Shown: positions 44,572 to 54,833 of the stretch, piece by piece | Layout: each line of letters begins with the position of its first letter | How positions within the stretch are numbered: the first letter of the stretch is position 1 | Translations under genes and position numbers: made by a program | Source of the DNA: an uncultured Sediminibacterium sp. | Lineage (GTDB): Bacteria; Bacteroidota; Bacteroidia; Chitinophagales; Chitinophagaceae | DNA length: 64,000 nt | Assembly: GCF_946481145.1 (NCBI RefSeq) | Contig: NZ_CAMLMJ010000003.1 | Location: 137,080-201,079 of the forward strand | Direction of reading: 5' to 3' | The notes under the pieces: generated by a model | Told to the model about the DNA's origin: nothing | Databases searched by the model: none | The model's input: only the letters and a program-made list of their open reading frames with translations

Positions 44572-44626
44572 CGCAGTTTTCTGCAATTTCATGCAAGAAA
44601 TTTTTGGAAATACGCAAGTTCCTGCA
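44572..44626. promoter_or_regulatory. Two related palindromic sites between anmK and the DeoR-type gene
   Basis: CGCAGTTTTCTGCA (44572-44585) and CGCAAGTTCCTGCA (44613-44626) agree at 11 of 14 positions. Their starts are 41 bases apart, close to four helical turns. Both are imperfect dyads of the form CGCA..TGCA. They could be the operator of the adjacent regulator. Confidence 0.4.
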
Positions 44627-44656
44627 TTAATTTTAGGACAATATATCCATGCTGCT

Positions 44657-45400
44657 ATGCTGAAAACCGAACGACAAGCTTATATACTGCGTCAGATTGA
44701 CTTGCATAATCGTATACTTTCTTCTGATTTAAGTAATGAAATAAATGTTTCCGAAGATACGATTCGCCGCGACCTTAATGAACTCGCGGAAATGGATAAA
44801 ATCATCAAGGTTCATGGGGGCGCATTGTCTAAATCTTTTCACAGTTCTTTTCTGAAATCTGATGTATACAAGGCCGATAGTAAAAGACTTATCGCGCAAA
44901 AAGTGGTGCCGCTGATTCGCAATAACATGTTTATTCTTACAACCGGAGGAACGACCATTATTGAAATGGCAAGATTGCTTCCGGCAGATTTGCATGCAAC
45001 ATTTTTTACAGGAAGTATTCCTGCGGCTCACGAGTATGCGCAGCATCCAAACATTGAAGTTATTTTTCTGGGTGATAAAATTTCTAAAAGCTCTCAAATT
45101 GCGGTTGGGGGAGAAGCAATCTCAAAAATTAGTGGCATTAAAGCCGATCTGTGTATCATGGGTATTAATGCTATTGATGAAACGGGTGTAACAGACAACG
45201 ATTGGGAAGTTATACAAGTAAAAAAAGCGATGATACAAGCCGCAGAAAAAACAGTTGTGTTGTCCATAGCAGAGAAAGTAAATACCCATCAGAAATTAAC
45301 CATTTGTGGTTTGAGTGAGATTGATACTATGATAACGGAATTAGATCCAGCAAATCCGCTGTTCGAAAGTTATAAAAAACAAGGCATTACTATTTTGTAA
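44657..45400 (+). CDS. DeoR/GlpR-family transcriptional regulator
   Basis: 247 residues from the ATG at 44657; the upstream in-frame ATG at 44591 would put the start inside the operator-like sites and is less likely. The N-terminal winged helix has MLKTERQAYILRQIDLHNRI and VSEDTIRRDLNELAE, the classic DeoR helix-turn-helix. The C-terminal domain binds a sugar phosphate effector (LTTGGTTIIEMARLL, GINAIDETGVTDNDWEVIQVKKAMI). A MurNAc- or sugar-phosphate-responsive role is likely from its neighbour anmK. The SusC/SusD pair starts 20 bases downstream and could be its target or in its operon. Confidence 0.93.
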   Translation: MLKTERQAYILRQIDLHNRILSSDLSNEINVSEDTIRRDLNELAEMDKIIKVHGGALSKSFHSSFLKSDVYKADSKRLIAQKVVPLIRNNMFILTTGGTTIIEMARLLPADLHATFFTGSIPAAHEYAQHPNIEVIFLGDKISKSSQIAVGGEAISKISGIKADLCIMGINAIDETGVTDNDWEVIQVKKAMIQAAEKTVVLSIAEKVNTHQKLTICGLSEIDTMITELDPANPLFESYKKQGITIL

Positions 45401-45420
45401 TCATCTATAAACGCTGAAAT

Positions 45421-48400
45421 ATGAAAATTACACCGCTTATGAAGCCGGGTAGTGTTAAAGGAGCTATATTATTACTCCTAACTACGCTGCTAACGGCTGC
45501 CGGTATGGCGCAAGTGCGCATATCCGGTAAAGTTACCGCAAAAGGAGGTACTGCTGTCGAAGCTGCTTCCGTAATCGTCAGAGAAAACAGTACTGGTACA
45601 GCAACCGATGCTACCGGGGCATTTAGTTTTACAGCCACACTAAAGCCTGGTACTTACACCATCGTTTTCTCCAGTACCGGTTACAAAACCACCCAATCTT
45701 CTTTAACCGTAAGTGCAGGTAACAACAGTTATACCGTTAATGCAGAACTTGCCGAAGACGTTTCAAAACTCGATGAAGTTATCGTTACAGGTAACTCTCA
45801 GGGAACTACCCGTCGTCAATTGGGTAGTTATATCAGCTCTGTTAGTGCTGAGGATCTGAATAAAGGAGCAACAGGTAACGTTCTTGCAGCTTTACAAGGT
45901 AAGACTGCCGGTGCGCAGATTTCCCAGAACTCTGGTGATCCTGCTGGTGGACTTTCCGTTCGCCTGCGTGGTATCAGTTCTATTTCTTCTTCTTCAGAAC
46001 CCTTATATATTATCGATGGAGTGATTGTAAACAATGCTACCAATCGTGTTACCAACACTTCCGGAAACTATGATGGAGGAAACTTTGTAGGAAGTATTGG
46101 TCAGAGTAGGTTGGTTGATATTAACCCGAATGATATCGAACGCATAGAGGTATTGAATGGTGCCGCTGCAGCAGCTATTTATGGTAGCCGTGCTAATGCG
46201 GGTGTGGTACAGATATTTACCAAGAAAGGTAAAAGCGGTGCGCCTTCTGTAAGTTTTTCAACCAGCTTTACCAACAGTAACCTGCGCAAAAAGCTGGCCG
46301 TAAACCAGGCCCCAACCAAATTTGGTGGCCCTACTGATGGTCCGGGTGCATTTACACAGGACATTCTTTCTCCTGCTGTAACCACTACTACGCCAGTAAC
46401 CAGGTACGATTACCAGGATTATATTTTCAGGAACGCGAATGGTACAGATAATAATATCTCTATCAGCGGTGGAACGGATAAGACTAAGTACTACTTATCT
46501 GGTTCTTATTTTTATAACCAGGGTATTGTTAGAAATACCGATTTCCAACGCTATAGCTTCCGCAGTAATATTGAACAGGTTTTAAATAAGTGGGCAACTA
46601 TGAACCTTGGTTTAAACTATGTGAACAGTACTGCAAATGAAAAACCCGATGGTAACTCATTCTTCTCCCCAATGAACTCTGTTACCATTATTGGTAACTT
46701 CCACAACATCTGGCAGAGAGATGCCCTGGGTAATATCCAGGCAGTAGGTGAACGTGGTCGTGCAAATCCTGTTTCTGTGATTGAAGACATTAAACAGCGT
46801 CAAACCACCAATCGCTTAATTGCAAATATGGGATTGAAACTCAGACCTATCAACGGTTTAACGGTAGACTACACAATGGGTATTGATAACTATGCTCAAA
46901 ATGGTACTACCTATATTCCACCTTTTGCCTATAACGTAAGTACGGCATTCTTTGGTGGAGGTCCTTCACTTGATCCTACCCAAAATGGTTATGCAAGTAC
47001 TGGTAATAACAGCTTCTTTGCTATTAACCATGACTTGAATGCAACTTATAGCAGAAATATTACCAATAACATCAACTCAGTTACTCAGGTAGGGTTCTCT
47101 CAGCAATACGAGAAGAATAATTATTCATTATTACAGGGAAGAGGTCTTGCTCCGTTTGTAAGAACCGTGAATGGTGCCAGTACAATTCTGGGTGGTGTTG
47201 ATGAGCGCAGTGAAATTTCTATTTCTGGTGCTTATGTGCAACAGAACTTTAAATACAGAAACCAATTTTTCGTCACAGGTGCTATGCGTGTGGATGGTTC
47301 TTCTGTATTTGGTAAAAACCAGCGTAACCAAACCTATTACAAAGCAAGTGGTAGCTATGTAATTTCAGGTACTGATTTCTGGGCTAAATCTTCTGTTTCA
47401 AAATGGTGGGATTTATTTAAAGTACGTTTAGCGTATGGTGAGAGTGGTAACCTTACAGGTATCGGAGCCTATTCAAGGTTTAACACTTATAGCTCATCAT
47501 CTTACCTTGGAAGAACAGCATTAAACTCTAGTGGTACTCTGGCAAATGAAAATGTAAAACCTGAAAGACAACAAGAAGTTGAATTAGGTTTTGACCTTTC
47601 GTTCCTGAATAACAGATTAGGCTTAACAGTAAATATTTACAACAAGAAAGTAAAAGACCTGTTGATCAACCGTTTCATAGCTCCAACTTCAGGCTTCGGA
47701 AGTCTGTTGGATAATTTCGGTTCTTTGGAAAACAAAGGATATGAAATCGTATTAACAGGTACACCAGTTGCTAAAAGAGATTTAAATTGGAACATCACCG
47801 GTATCTTTAACCATAACCGTAATAAAGCGGTTCGTATTGGTCAGGCACTTACCTTGTTAAGTACCAATGCTGGTGCACCAGTTGCAATTATTGAAGGCCA
47901 GCCAGTAGGAGTATTTTATGGTACCTTCTTTGCACGTAACGCTGATGGAACTGAGTTGAAAAATGCAGGTGGTATTCCTCAAACAGAAAGAGGTGTTCAA
48001 AACAGTGCTCTTTCTTATACTACCGGTAGAACAGCAGGTTTGCCAAGTGGTGCCGTATTACGTAAGGTAATTGGTGATCCGAATCCAGATTACACAGCAA
48101 GCTTAGTGAATGAGCTTACCTATAAGAAACTCAGCCTTCGTGTTCAGATTGATGCGGTACAGGGTGTTGATGTATTCAATGCTGATTTCCGTACCCGTCA
48201 GGGTGTTGGTAATGGTACCGTTGCTGAACAGGAGCATCGTGGTGTATTACCTCGTGGTTATATCAGTGGTATTTATGCCATCGAAGAATGGAGGGTTGAT
48301 AATGGAAGCTATACTAAACTTCGTGAACTTTCATTGAGTTACAACTTTGGTAAAATAAAAGGATTCAGCGATCTGAGTATCAGTCTGAGTGGCCGTAACC

Positions 48401-48537
48401 TGATCAGTTGGGATAATTATAAAGGCTATGATCCTGAAGTGAATGCTGGTGGACAAAGCACCATTCTTCGCGGAATTGATTTTGGTGCTGTGCCTATTCC
48501 ACGCACATTCAGTTTTGGAATCCAGGCTAAATTTTAA
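45421..48537 (+). CDS. SusC/RagA-family TonB-dependent outer-membrane transporter
   Basis: 1038 residues. A signal peptide (LLLLTTLLTAAGMAQ) is followed by the carboxypeptidase-regulatory-like domain (about 33-115, RISGKVTAKGGTAVEAASV), a TonB box-like segment (DEVIVTG) and the plug domain (SISSSSEPLYIIDGV, DIERIEVLNGAAAAAIYGSRA). A large barrel ends in FSFGIQAKF. It imports oligosaccharides or peptides bound by the SusD partner encoded 18 bases downstream. No glycoside hydrolase, peptidase or sensor is linked to it in this window, so the nutrient is unknown. Confidence 0.95.
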   Translation: MKITPLMKPGSVKGAILLLLTTLLTAAGMAQVRISGKVTAKGGTAVEAASVIVRENSTGTATDATGAFSFTATLKPGTYTIVFSSTGYKTTQSSLTVSAGNNSYTVNAELAEDVSKLDEVIVTGNSQGTTRRQLGSYISSVSAEDLNKGATGNVLAALQGKTAGAQISQNSGDPAGGLSVRLRGISSISSSSEPLYIIDGVIVNNATNRVTNTSGNYDGGNFVGSIGQSRLVDINPNDIERIEVLNGAAAAAIYGSRANAGVVQIFTKKGKSGAPSVSFSTSFTNSNLRKKLAVNQAPTKFGGPTDGPGAFTQDILSPAVTTTTPVTRYDYQDYIFRNANGTDNNISISGGTDKTKYYLSGSYFYNQGIVRNTDFQRYSFRSNIEQVLNKWATMNLGLNYVNSTANEKPDGNSFFSPMNSVTIIGNFHNIWQRDALGNIQAVGERGRANPVSVIEDIKQRQTTNRLIANMGLKLRPINGLTVDYTMGIDNYAQNGTTYIPPFAYNVSTAFFGGGPSLDPTQNGYASTGNNSFFAINHDLNATYSRNITNNINSVTQVGFSQQYEKNNYSLLQGRGLAPFVRTVNGASTILGGVDERSEISISGAYVQQNFKYRNQFFVTGAMRVDGSSVFGKNQRNQTYYKASGSYVISGTDFWAKSSVSKWWDLFKVRLAYGESGNLTGIGAYSRFNTYSSSSYLGRTALNSSGTLANENVKPERQQEVELGFDLSFLNNRLGLTVNIYNKKVKDLLINRFIAPTSGFGSLLDNFGSLENKGYEIVLTGTPVAKRDLNWNITGIFNHNRNKAVRIGQALTLLSTNAGAPVAIIEGQPVGVFYGTFFARNADGTELKNAGGIPQTERGVQNSALSYTTGRTAGLPSGAVLRKVIGDPNPDYTASLVNELTYKKLSLRVQIDAVQGVDVFNADFRTRQGVGNGTVAEQEHRGVLPRGYISGIYAIEEWRVDNGSYTKLRELSLSYNFGKIKGFSDLSISLSGRNLISWDNYKGYDPEVNAGGQSTILRGIDFGAVPIPRTFSFGIQAKF

Positions 48538-48555
48538 TCCTAAAAAATTACTTGT

Positions 48556-49851
48556 ATGAAAAAGAGTATTCAAATATCACTATATACAGGTCTTGCGGCT
48601 GTGCTGTTAACAACAGCAGGCTGTAAAAAAGACTTCAGTAACCCGAATGCGGCTACATCAGACCAGGTATTCAGTTCTGCTAAAGGACTGGCTGGTATTG
48701 TCGTGGGCCTGCAAAGAACCTATGCATCGAATGTTGCTTATGGCATGTCTGATGCTACTGGTTTAATTACCAATGAAACCCTGTTAATGAATCCGGGTAA
48801 TACCTCTGAGTTTCAGTTCAGTACAGGGGGTGCAGCCGTAGATGGAACCAATGCATTACTGGGTAATGTTTGGACCACAGCTAACAAGATTATTTTTGAT
48901 GCAAACAATGTAATCAATGCGGCTGCAAAACTTTCAGACAAAAGTTATGCAAGCGGATTAATTGGATATGCAACCGTGTATAAAGCTTTATCAATGGGCT
49001 GTTTATCCAGCTTCTGGGAAAAAGTGCCTGATACTGTAGGTACTGCCACTACTACTTTCTCAGACAGAACAGTTGGATTTACCAGGGCTATTGCTGCAAT
49101 CGATAAAGCGCTCGCTGCAATCAGTGCCAATGCAATTTCTTCGGCTTTTGCTGCTGATGTGCCGGTTGGTGTAGATATTGTAAACACCCTCTATGCATTG
49201 AAAGCACGTTATTCATTGTTTGCAGGTAATTATGCTGCCGCATTGGCTGCTGCTAATGCGGTTGACCTTACCAAGCGTTCAGTTATGAATTTTGAAGCAG
49301 CAAACCCCAATCCGATTTTTAATTCGGTAACATCTACCAATAACGTGTATCAGCCTTTGGATTCCACACTTGGACTACCAACAGCCATTGCACCTGATTT
49401 GGCAGATAAACGCATCCAGTTCTATACCGTTATTAATGCAACAATTAACCCTCGTTTCAGGTTGAATGGTTTCTGGAATACGGCAACTGCAGCTATTCCA
49501 TTGTACTATCCTGGAGAGATGACCCTGATTAAAGCGGAAGCCTATGCACGTCAGGCGACACCTGATCTGGTAAATGGTATTCTTGAATTGAATAAAGTTG
49601 TTACCAAAAAAGCCGCCAACGATCCACTGGGTATTGGTGCTGATCTTGGTCCGGTAGCTCCGGCAAGTGCAGCTGAATTGCTAACACAGATATACCGCAA
49701 TCGTTGTATCGAACTTTATTTGTCTGGTATGAAATTGGAAGATATGCGTAGATTCGGAAGACCTAACAGCGAAAGAAAAAGGAATCTTTTCCCTTATCCT
49801 TTCCGTGAAAGAGACAGCAATCCGAATACACCTCCTGACCCTGCTTTCTAA
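48556..49851 (+). CDS. SusD/RagB-family nutrient-binding lipoprotein
   Basis: 431 residues, on the short side for SusD proteins. The lipobox TTAGC gives a lipoprotein with Cys23. TPR-like helices bear SusD patterns such as GYATVYKALSMGCLSSFWEKVP and LYALKARYSLFAGNYAAALAAANAV. The C-terminal IYRNRCIELYLSGMKLEDMRRFGRP is strongly typical. It caps the SusC transporter and binds the nutrient outside the cell. A strong terminator follows. Confidence 0.94.
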   Translation: MKKSIQISLYTGLAAVLLTTAGCKKDFSNPNAATSDQVFSSAKGLAGIVVGLQRTYASNVAYGMSDATGLITNETLLMNPGNTSEFQFSTGGAAVDGTNALLGNVWTTANKIIFDANNVINAAAKLSDKSYASGLIGYATVYKALSMGCLSSFWEKVPDTVGTATTTFSDRTVGFTRAIAAIDKALAAISANAISSAFAADVPVGVDIVNTLYALKARYSLFAGNYAAALAAANAVDLTKRSVMNFEAANPNPIFNSVTSTNNVYQPLDSTLGLPTAIAPDLADKRIQFYTVINATINPRFRLNGFWNTATAAIPLYYPGEMTLIKAEAYARQATPDLVNGILELNKVVTKKAANDPLGIGADLGPVAPASAAELLTQIYRNRCIELYLSGMKLEDMRRFGRPNSERKRNLFPYPFRERDSNPNTPPDPAF

Positions 49852-49868
49852 TTAAGAAAGGTAGCGAT

Positions 49869-49900
49869 AAAGGCCCCGGCTCATTGAGCCGGGGCCTTTT
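49869..49900 (+). terminator. Strong terminator after susD
   Basis: A perfect GC-rich stem (AAAGGCCCCGGCTCA with its complement) is closed by a very tight loop and followed by TTTT. Confidence 0.93.
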
Positions 49901-49975
49901 CTTTACAATGCGGTATGTATTGATAATCATTTAATTGCCTATCTTACAAGATCAATTAAAATTCAATATACAATC

Positions 49976-52900
49976 ATGATTCGCTCCTTACCCCTTCGAT
50001 TATATTCTGGCCTAGGTATTGCAGTGTTACTGGTTTTTATTGTAGGCTTTGTTACCATTGATTCCTTAGACAAGCAAGCGAAAGAATCAGATACGGTTCG
50101 ACATACCCATCAGGCTATTTCTTATGTAAGGGATATACGCTTTTCAATAATGCAAATAAGGGGAAGCAGAAGGGCTTATTGGGTAACAGGTGCTTCAAAA
50201 GATTTAGATGCTTACGAAAGCGGATCCGGTTTTATACCTGTTCGGATCGTTGACCTACGCGATCTGGTAAAAGATAACCCGATTCAGGTTCAAAATGTTA
50301 TCCGACTTGATTCAATGGTTACTGACTTATTAGGATACTGGAAAAGAGAAGGTGTGATTACTCCAAAACTTTCAACCGAAAACTTTAAGGAAATAGTACT
50401 TCAGGAAGAGAAAAAACTCTCCTCCTTATATATTCAGATTGAATCAATTAAAACAGTAGAAGAAGGCTTGCTTATTCAAAGGGAAGAAATCGTTGCAGGA
50501 TATATTAAAAGAACCAAACTTATTCTATATATAGGGATCAGTGTATTGATGATTGTTGTTTTATTACTGATCAATGCAGTTATACAAACCCTGAAAAGCA
50601 GGTACAAAGCCGGCCTTCGATTACAGGCAAACCTGGAAGAAACGGAGAAGATCAATAAAATGGCCCAGGAAAAGAATTGGGTATTGGAAGGCATGAGTTA
50701 TATCAATAATCGTTTACAGGTGGTTGATAGCTCAAGTGAACTGGCTCACCGGATTATTACAGCCCTTGTTCAATACCTTGAAGTTCCCTCCGGCGTTATT
50801 TATTTTGTTGATGATGATGGAACAAAATTAATTACAGCAGCTTCAGTTGCCGTTAGTGGTTCCTCAAAAAAATCATTTACGATTGGAGAAGGCATTGTTG
50901 GTAATGCCGCTTATGCAAAAACAGTCACTATCATAAAAAATATTCCACCCGATTACTGGAAGGTAGAATCTTCACTTGGTCAGGTAACAGGAAATGGTGA
51001 AATAGCCTGTATTCCATTATGGATGAATGAAGAATTGAAAGGTTTAATAGAGTTGGGCTGTTTCACTTCATTCACGGATTTACAAGTGTCATTATTGAAG
51101 AATTGTGCGGATATTCTCTCTGCGGCCATTAATTCCTATCAATCACGAGATCGTATCAATCATTTGCTCGACGAGCTACAAGAACAAAAAGAAGCCTTAC
51201 TTGAGCAACGTGAAGAATTACGCCAAACAAATGATGAATTGAGCAGACAGGCCGAAGAATTACAGGCTTCCGAAGAAGAATTGAAAACGCAGGAAGAAGA
51301 ACTTAAACAAATTAACCTTGAACTAAAAGGTAGAAATGAAGCAATTGATAACGCTCGTCAGGCATTGGCACAAAAAGCAAAAGAACTGGAAACTACCAGC
51401 CGATATAAGTCGGAGTTTCTGGCCAATATGTCGCATGAACTTCGCACGCCATTGAACAGCGTTCTCATCTTAGCCAAATTACTTGCTGATAATAATACGG
51501 ATAACCTGAATGCAAAGCAAATTGAGTATGCTAACATTATTTATAAATCTGGTAAAGACCTGCTTCAGCTAATTAATGATATTCTCGATCTCTCTAAAAT
51601 TGAATCGGGCAAGGTTGATTTATTAATTGAAGATGTTTCACTGGATAATATTAAAGAAGATGTATTGCAACTCTTTTCAGTAGTAGCAAATGAAAAGAAT
51701 ATTAATCTGTCAGTAGAAAAAATGACAGGTGCACCTGCAACTATTCAAACAGACAGACAACGTCTTTTACAGGTGGTTAAAAATTTATTGTCAAATGCAT
51801 TTAAGTTCACACCGGCAGATGGTAAAATTACCCTTTCCTTTGAACCAGTAGCTGGTACAGATCAATTACGGATTAATGTATCCGATACAGGAATTGGGAT
51901 ACCTGAAGAAAAGCAGCAGCTCATTTTTGAAGCATTCCAACAGGCAGATGGCTCAACAAGCCGCAGATATGGAGGTACAGGGCTGGGATTGTCTATAAGT
52001 CTTGAACTGATGAAATTGCTCGGTGGTTCAATTTCTGTAAAAAGCGAAGTAAATAAAGGAAGCATATTTTCCCTTCTCCTGCCACTTACATTTACTGGAA
52101 ATGCCCATGCAGATTCAAATGTGGTTGCTGATGAACTTTTGTTACAGGATGAATTTGTTTCGATTGATAAAGTTCGTGAACAAACAATAGTTGCAGATGA
52201 TCGCTTTCAACTAAAAAAGGGAGAACGTCTTATGTTGATAATTGAAGACGATGTAAATTTTGCTACAATTATCAGAGACTATGCACGACACAAGGGATAC
52301 CAGATTATTATCGCATTACAAGGGGATGAAGGATTGTATTATGCGAAAAAATACAAACCCAATGCTATTATCCTGGATATACAATTACCTGTAATGGATG
52401 GTTGGACAATTCTCAAACAGATCAGAAATGATGATCAAATAAAACATACGCCGGTACATATAATATCCGCTTTTGAGGATAATCGATTCAAGGATGCCGA
52501 TGTTATGACCTATCTTAAGAAACCAATTGAAACCAGTGCATTAGAGCAGGCATTTTCACTGCTGGGAGAACATTTTCAACAAGGTGTGAAACAGGTACTT
52601 ATTGTTTCAGCAGAACATTTTGAAGAGAATGACCTACATAAACTCGCCGCGGAAAAGGACTATAAGATACATTTTCAACAGGTAATATCTATTGCAGACG
52701 CAAATAAATTGGTTGCGGAACAGAAATTTGATTGTCTGATTGTTCATATTGGTTCAACTATTCAGTTAGCTGATGCAAAACAGATTCATCAACAAGTTGC
52801 CGGGAAACAACTACCCATTATTATACACCTGGATGAAGATATTTCTACTACCGACGAGATTGAATTCCGTAAAATATCAAATATCATCATCAGGAGTGGA

Positions 52901-53386
52901 ATTACTGCAAATAACAGGTTGTTGGATGAACTGGAATTGTTTCTGCATAAAATGGAGGAAAATGATCAAACCAGATCCAGTCAGTTAACGATCCCGGATA
53001 ATGACCAATCTCTGTTGAATAAAAAAATACTGGTAGTAGATGATGATATGCGTAATGTATTTGCTTTAAGTGCAGTACTCGAGTCGAATAAAATGCAAGT
53101 GGTAGCTGCCAGCGATGGAAGAGAATCATTAGAACAATTAAAAAAGCATCCGGATACGGATCTTGTGTTAATGGATATCATGATGCCGGAAATGGATGGG
53201 TATGAAGCAATGGAAAGGATTAGAAAAGATTTAAAAATGCAGGAATTGCCCATTATTGCGCTAACTGCGAAAGCAATGGCAGGTGACAGGGATAAATGTA
53301 TTGCCGCAGGAGCTTCTGATTATATTACGAAGCCGGTGGATATGCAAAAATTATTATCACTTATGCGAGTTTGGTTAACTAAGTAA
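49976..53386 (+). CDS. Hybrid sensor histidine kinase with three receiver-like domains
   Basis: 1136 residues. In order: membrane helix (about 8-28), CHASE3-like extracellular domain (about 30-180), second helix (about 180-203), GAF domain (about 245-390), coiled coil (about 395-470), HisKA with H487 in NMSHELRTPLNS, and the ATPase with DTGIGIPEEKQ and GGTGLGLSISLELM. A receiver follows with D801 in ILDIQLPVMDG, then a degenerate receiver-like segment (about 870-985). The final receiver has D1067 in LMDIMMPEMDG. Its many outputs fit the CheR, CheB and REC-kinase encoded directly after it. The signal is unknown. Confidence 0.93.
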   Translation: MIRSLPLRLYSGLGIAVLLVFIVGFVTIDSLDKQAKESDTVRHTHQAISYVRDIRFSIMQIRGSRRAYWVTGASKDLDAYESGSGFIPVRIVDLRDLVKDNPIQVQNVIRLDSMVTDLLGYWKREGVITPKLSTENFKEIVLQEEKKLSSLYIQIESIKTVEEGLLIQREEIVAGYIKRTKLILYIGISVLMIVVLLLINAVIQTLKSRYKAGLRLQANLEETEKINKMAQEKNWVLEGMSYINNRLQVVDSSSELAHRIITALVQYLEVPSGVIYFVDDDGTKLITAASVAVSGSSKKSFTIGEGIVGNAAYAKTVTIIKNIPPDYWKVESSLGQVTGNGEIACIPLWMNEELKGLIELGCFTSFTDLQVSLLKNCADILSAAINSYQSRDRINHLLDELQEQKEALLEQREELRQTNDELSRQAEELQASEEELKTQEEELKQINLELKGRNEAIDNARQALAQKAKELETTSRYKSEFLANMSHELRTPLNSVLILAKLLADNNTDNLNAKQIEYANIIYKSGKDLLQLINDILDLSKIESGKVDLLIEDVSLDNIKEDVLQLFSVVANEKNINLSVEKMTGAPATIQTDRQRLLQVVKNLLSNAFKFTPADGKITLSFEPVAGTDQLRINVSDTGIGIPEEKQQLIFEAFQQADGSTSRRYGGTGLGLSISLELMKLLGGSISVKSEVNKGSIFSLLLPLTFTGNAHADSNVVADELLLQDEFVSIDKVREQTIVADDRFQLKKGERLMLIIEDDVNFATIIRDYARHKGYQIIIALQGDEGLYYAKKYKPNAIILDIQLPVMDGWTILKQIRNDDQIKHTPVHIISAFEDNRFKDADVMTYLKKPIETSALEQAFSLLGEHFQQGVKQVLIVSAEHFEENDLHKLAAEKDYKIHFQQVISIADANKLVAEQKFDCLIVHIGSTIQLADAKQIHQQVAGKQLPIIIHLDEDISTTDEIEFRKISNIIIRSGITANNRLLDELELFLHKMEENDQTRSSQLTIPDNDQSLLNKKILVVDDDMRNVFALSAVLESNKMQVVAASDGRESLEQLKKHPDTDLVLMDIMMPEMDGYEAMERIRKDLKMQELPIIALTAKAMAGDRDKCIAAGASDYITKPVDMQKLLSLMRVWLTK

Positions 53387-53408
53387 GCATTAGAAAAAAA
53401 TATTTAGG

Positions 53409-54242
53409 ATGTCGATTCCCGGAAGACCTGAACTTTCTGCACAAGAGTTTGAGCTATTACTCAGTATGCTTCATCAGGTATACGGATATGATTTTTCGGG
53501 GTATTCGAAGAGTTCTTTGTTAAGAAGGATATCAAAATTTATGGATGAAAAGGCCGTAGCTGATGGACAGCATCTGGTGCAACTACTAGCTGGGGATACA
53601 AATGCATTCAATAGCTTTCTGGAAACAATTACGGTAAATGTTACAGAAATGTTTCGTGATCCTGCATTTTATAAATGCCTGCGCGAAAAAGTATTACCCG
53701 TACTCGCTACTTACCCCCAAATAAATATTTGGCATGCTGGTTGCTCTACCGGTGAAGAAGTTTTTTCTTTAGGTATTTTACTTCAGGAGGCTGGACTTCT
53801 TAAACGAGCACGGATTTATGCTACAGATATTAATGCAGCTAATTTAGATAAAGCAAGAACTGGTGTATTACCCATGCACCATATGCGTGAGTATACTGCG
53901 AATTACCGGCAGACAGGAGGAGTTAATGATTTTTCTGATTATTATACTGCCTTGTATGACCATGTAATTATTAATAAGGAAATTCGTGAAAGGGTTGTGT
54001 TCTTGCAACACAATTTGGTAACTGACAGGTCTTTTAATGAATTTCAACTGATTCTTTGCAGGAACGTAATGATTTACTTCAATAAACAACTACAAAACAA
54101 AGTCTTGCGATTGTTTTATGATAGTTTGTCATCACTTGGTTTTATGGGACTCGGCATGAAGGAAACCTTATTGTTTTCAGAGCTTAAAACAAAATTTACA
54201 CCTGTAGACCCAACTGTAAAAATATTCAGGAAAAAGCGATAA
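53409..54242 (+). CDS. CheR-family protein-glutamate methyltransferase
   Basis: 277 residues. The N-terminal helical domain (about 1-85) precedes the SAM-binding domain with NIWHAGCSTGEEVFSLGILL and AAYDINAANL-type segments (YATDINAANLDKA). LILCRNVMIYFN is the end motif of CheR. There are no TPR repeats. It begins 22 bases after the hybrid kinase. There is no chemoreceptor gene nearby, so the methyl acceptor is unclear and may lie in the kinase's coiled-coil region; that is inference. Confidence 0.93.
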   Translation: MSIPGRPELSAQEFELLLSMLHQVYGYDFSGYSKSSLLRRISKFMDEKAVADGQHLVQLLAGDTNAFNSFLETITVNVTEMFRDPAFYKCLREKVLPVLATYPQINIWHAGCSTGEEVFSLGILLQEAGLLKRARIYATDINAANLDKARTGVLPMHHMREYTANYRQTGGVNDFSDYYTALYDHVIINKEIRERVVFLQHNLVTDRSFNEFQLILCRNVMIYFNKQLQNKVLRLFYDSLSSLGFMGLGMKETLLFSELKTKFTPVDPTVKIFRKKR

Positions 54243-54246
54243 AAAG

Positions 54247-54816
54247 TTGAAAGAAAATAAATACGATATTATACTAATTGGTGGTTCTGCAGGTAGTATT
54301 CCTCTATGTACGGCATTGCTAAAGTCGTTAAAGAAGGATCGTTCCATTCCGGTTGTGGTCATTATTCATAGAATGAGAAATGTAGAGAGTGAACTTGATA
54401 AATTACTAGCGAGAGAATCAGGGATTAAAAAAATTATTGAACCGGAAGACAAACAACCATTAAGTGCAGGGAAGGTTTACCTGGCTCCGCAGAATTATCA
54501 CCTTCTGTTTGAAGAAGATGGCACTTTTAGCCTCGATTATTCAGATGCGGTACATTATAGCCGTCCATCAATAGATGTAAGTTTTGAAAGTGCGGCACAG
54601 GTATTTGGAAAGAAGATATTGGCTATTCTATTAAGTGGGGCTAATGCAGATGGCGCAAAAGGTATTTCTATACTTTCAGATATTGGTGCCGATTGCTGGA
54701 TACAGGATCCTGTTACGGCAGAATCTGCAACAATGCCGGCTGCAGCAATTGCCGCAGCAAAAGGGGTTAGTATTTTGCCGGTTGAAAAGATGCAGGAACG
54801 CATAAGCGAATTATAA
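54247..54816 (+). CDS. CheB-type methylesterase domain protein without receiver
   Basis: 189 residues equal to the CheB catalytic domain alone. Ser14 in GGSAGS, His41 in IIHRM and Asp135 in SGANADG have the same spacing as the CheB catalytic triad. The start is a TTG at 54247, four bases after the CheR stop. Without its own receiver, it must be controlled in some other way, perhaps by the receivers of the neighbouring kinases. It would remove methyl groups added by the CheR protein. Confidence 0.92.
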   Translation: MKENKYDIILIGGSAGSIPLCTALLKSLKKDRSIPVVVIIHRMRNVESELDKLLARESGIKKIIEPEDKQPLSAGKVYLAPQNYHLLFEEDGTFSLDYSDAVHYSRPSIDVSFESAAQVFGKKILAILLSGANADGAKGISILSDIGADCWIQDPVTAESATMPAAAIAAAKGVSILPVEKMQERISEL

Positions 54817-54833
54817 TTATATTGCTGTAAGAC

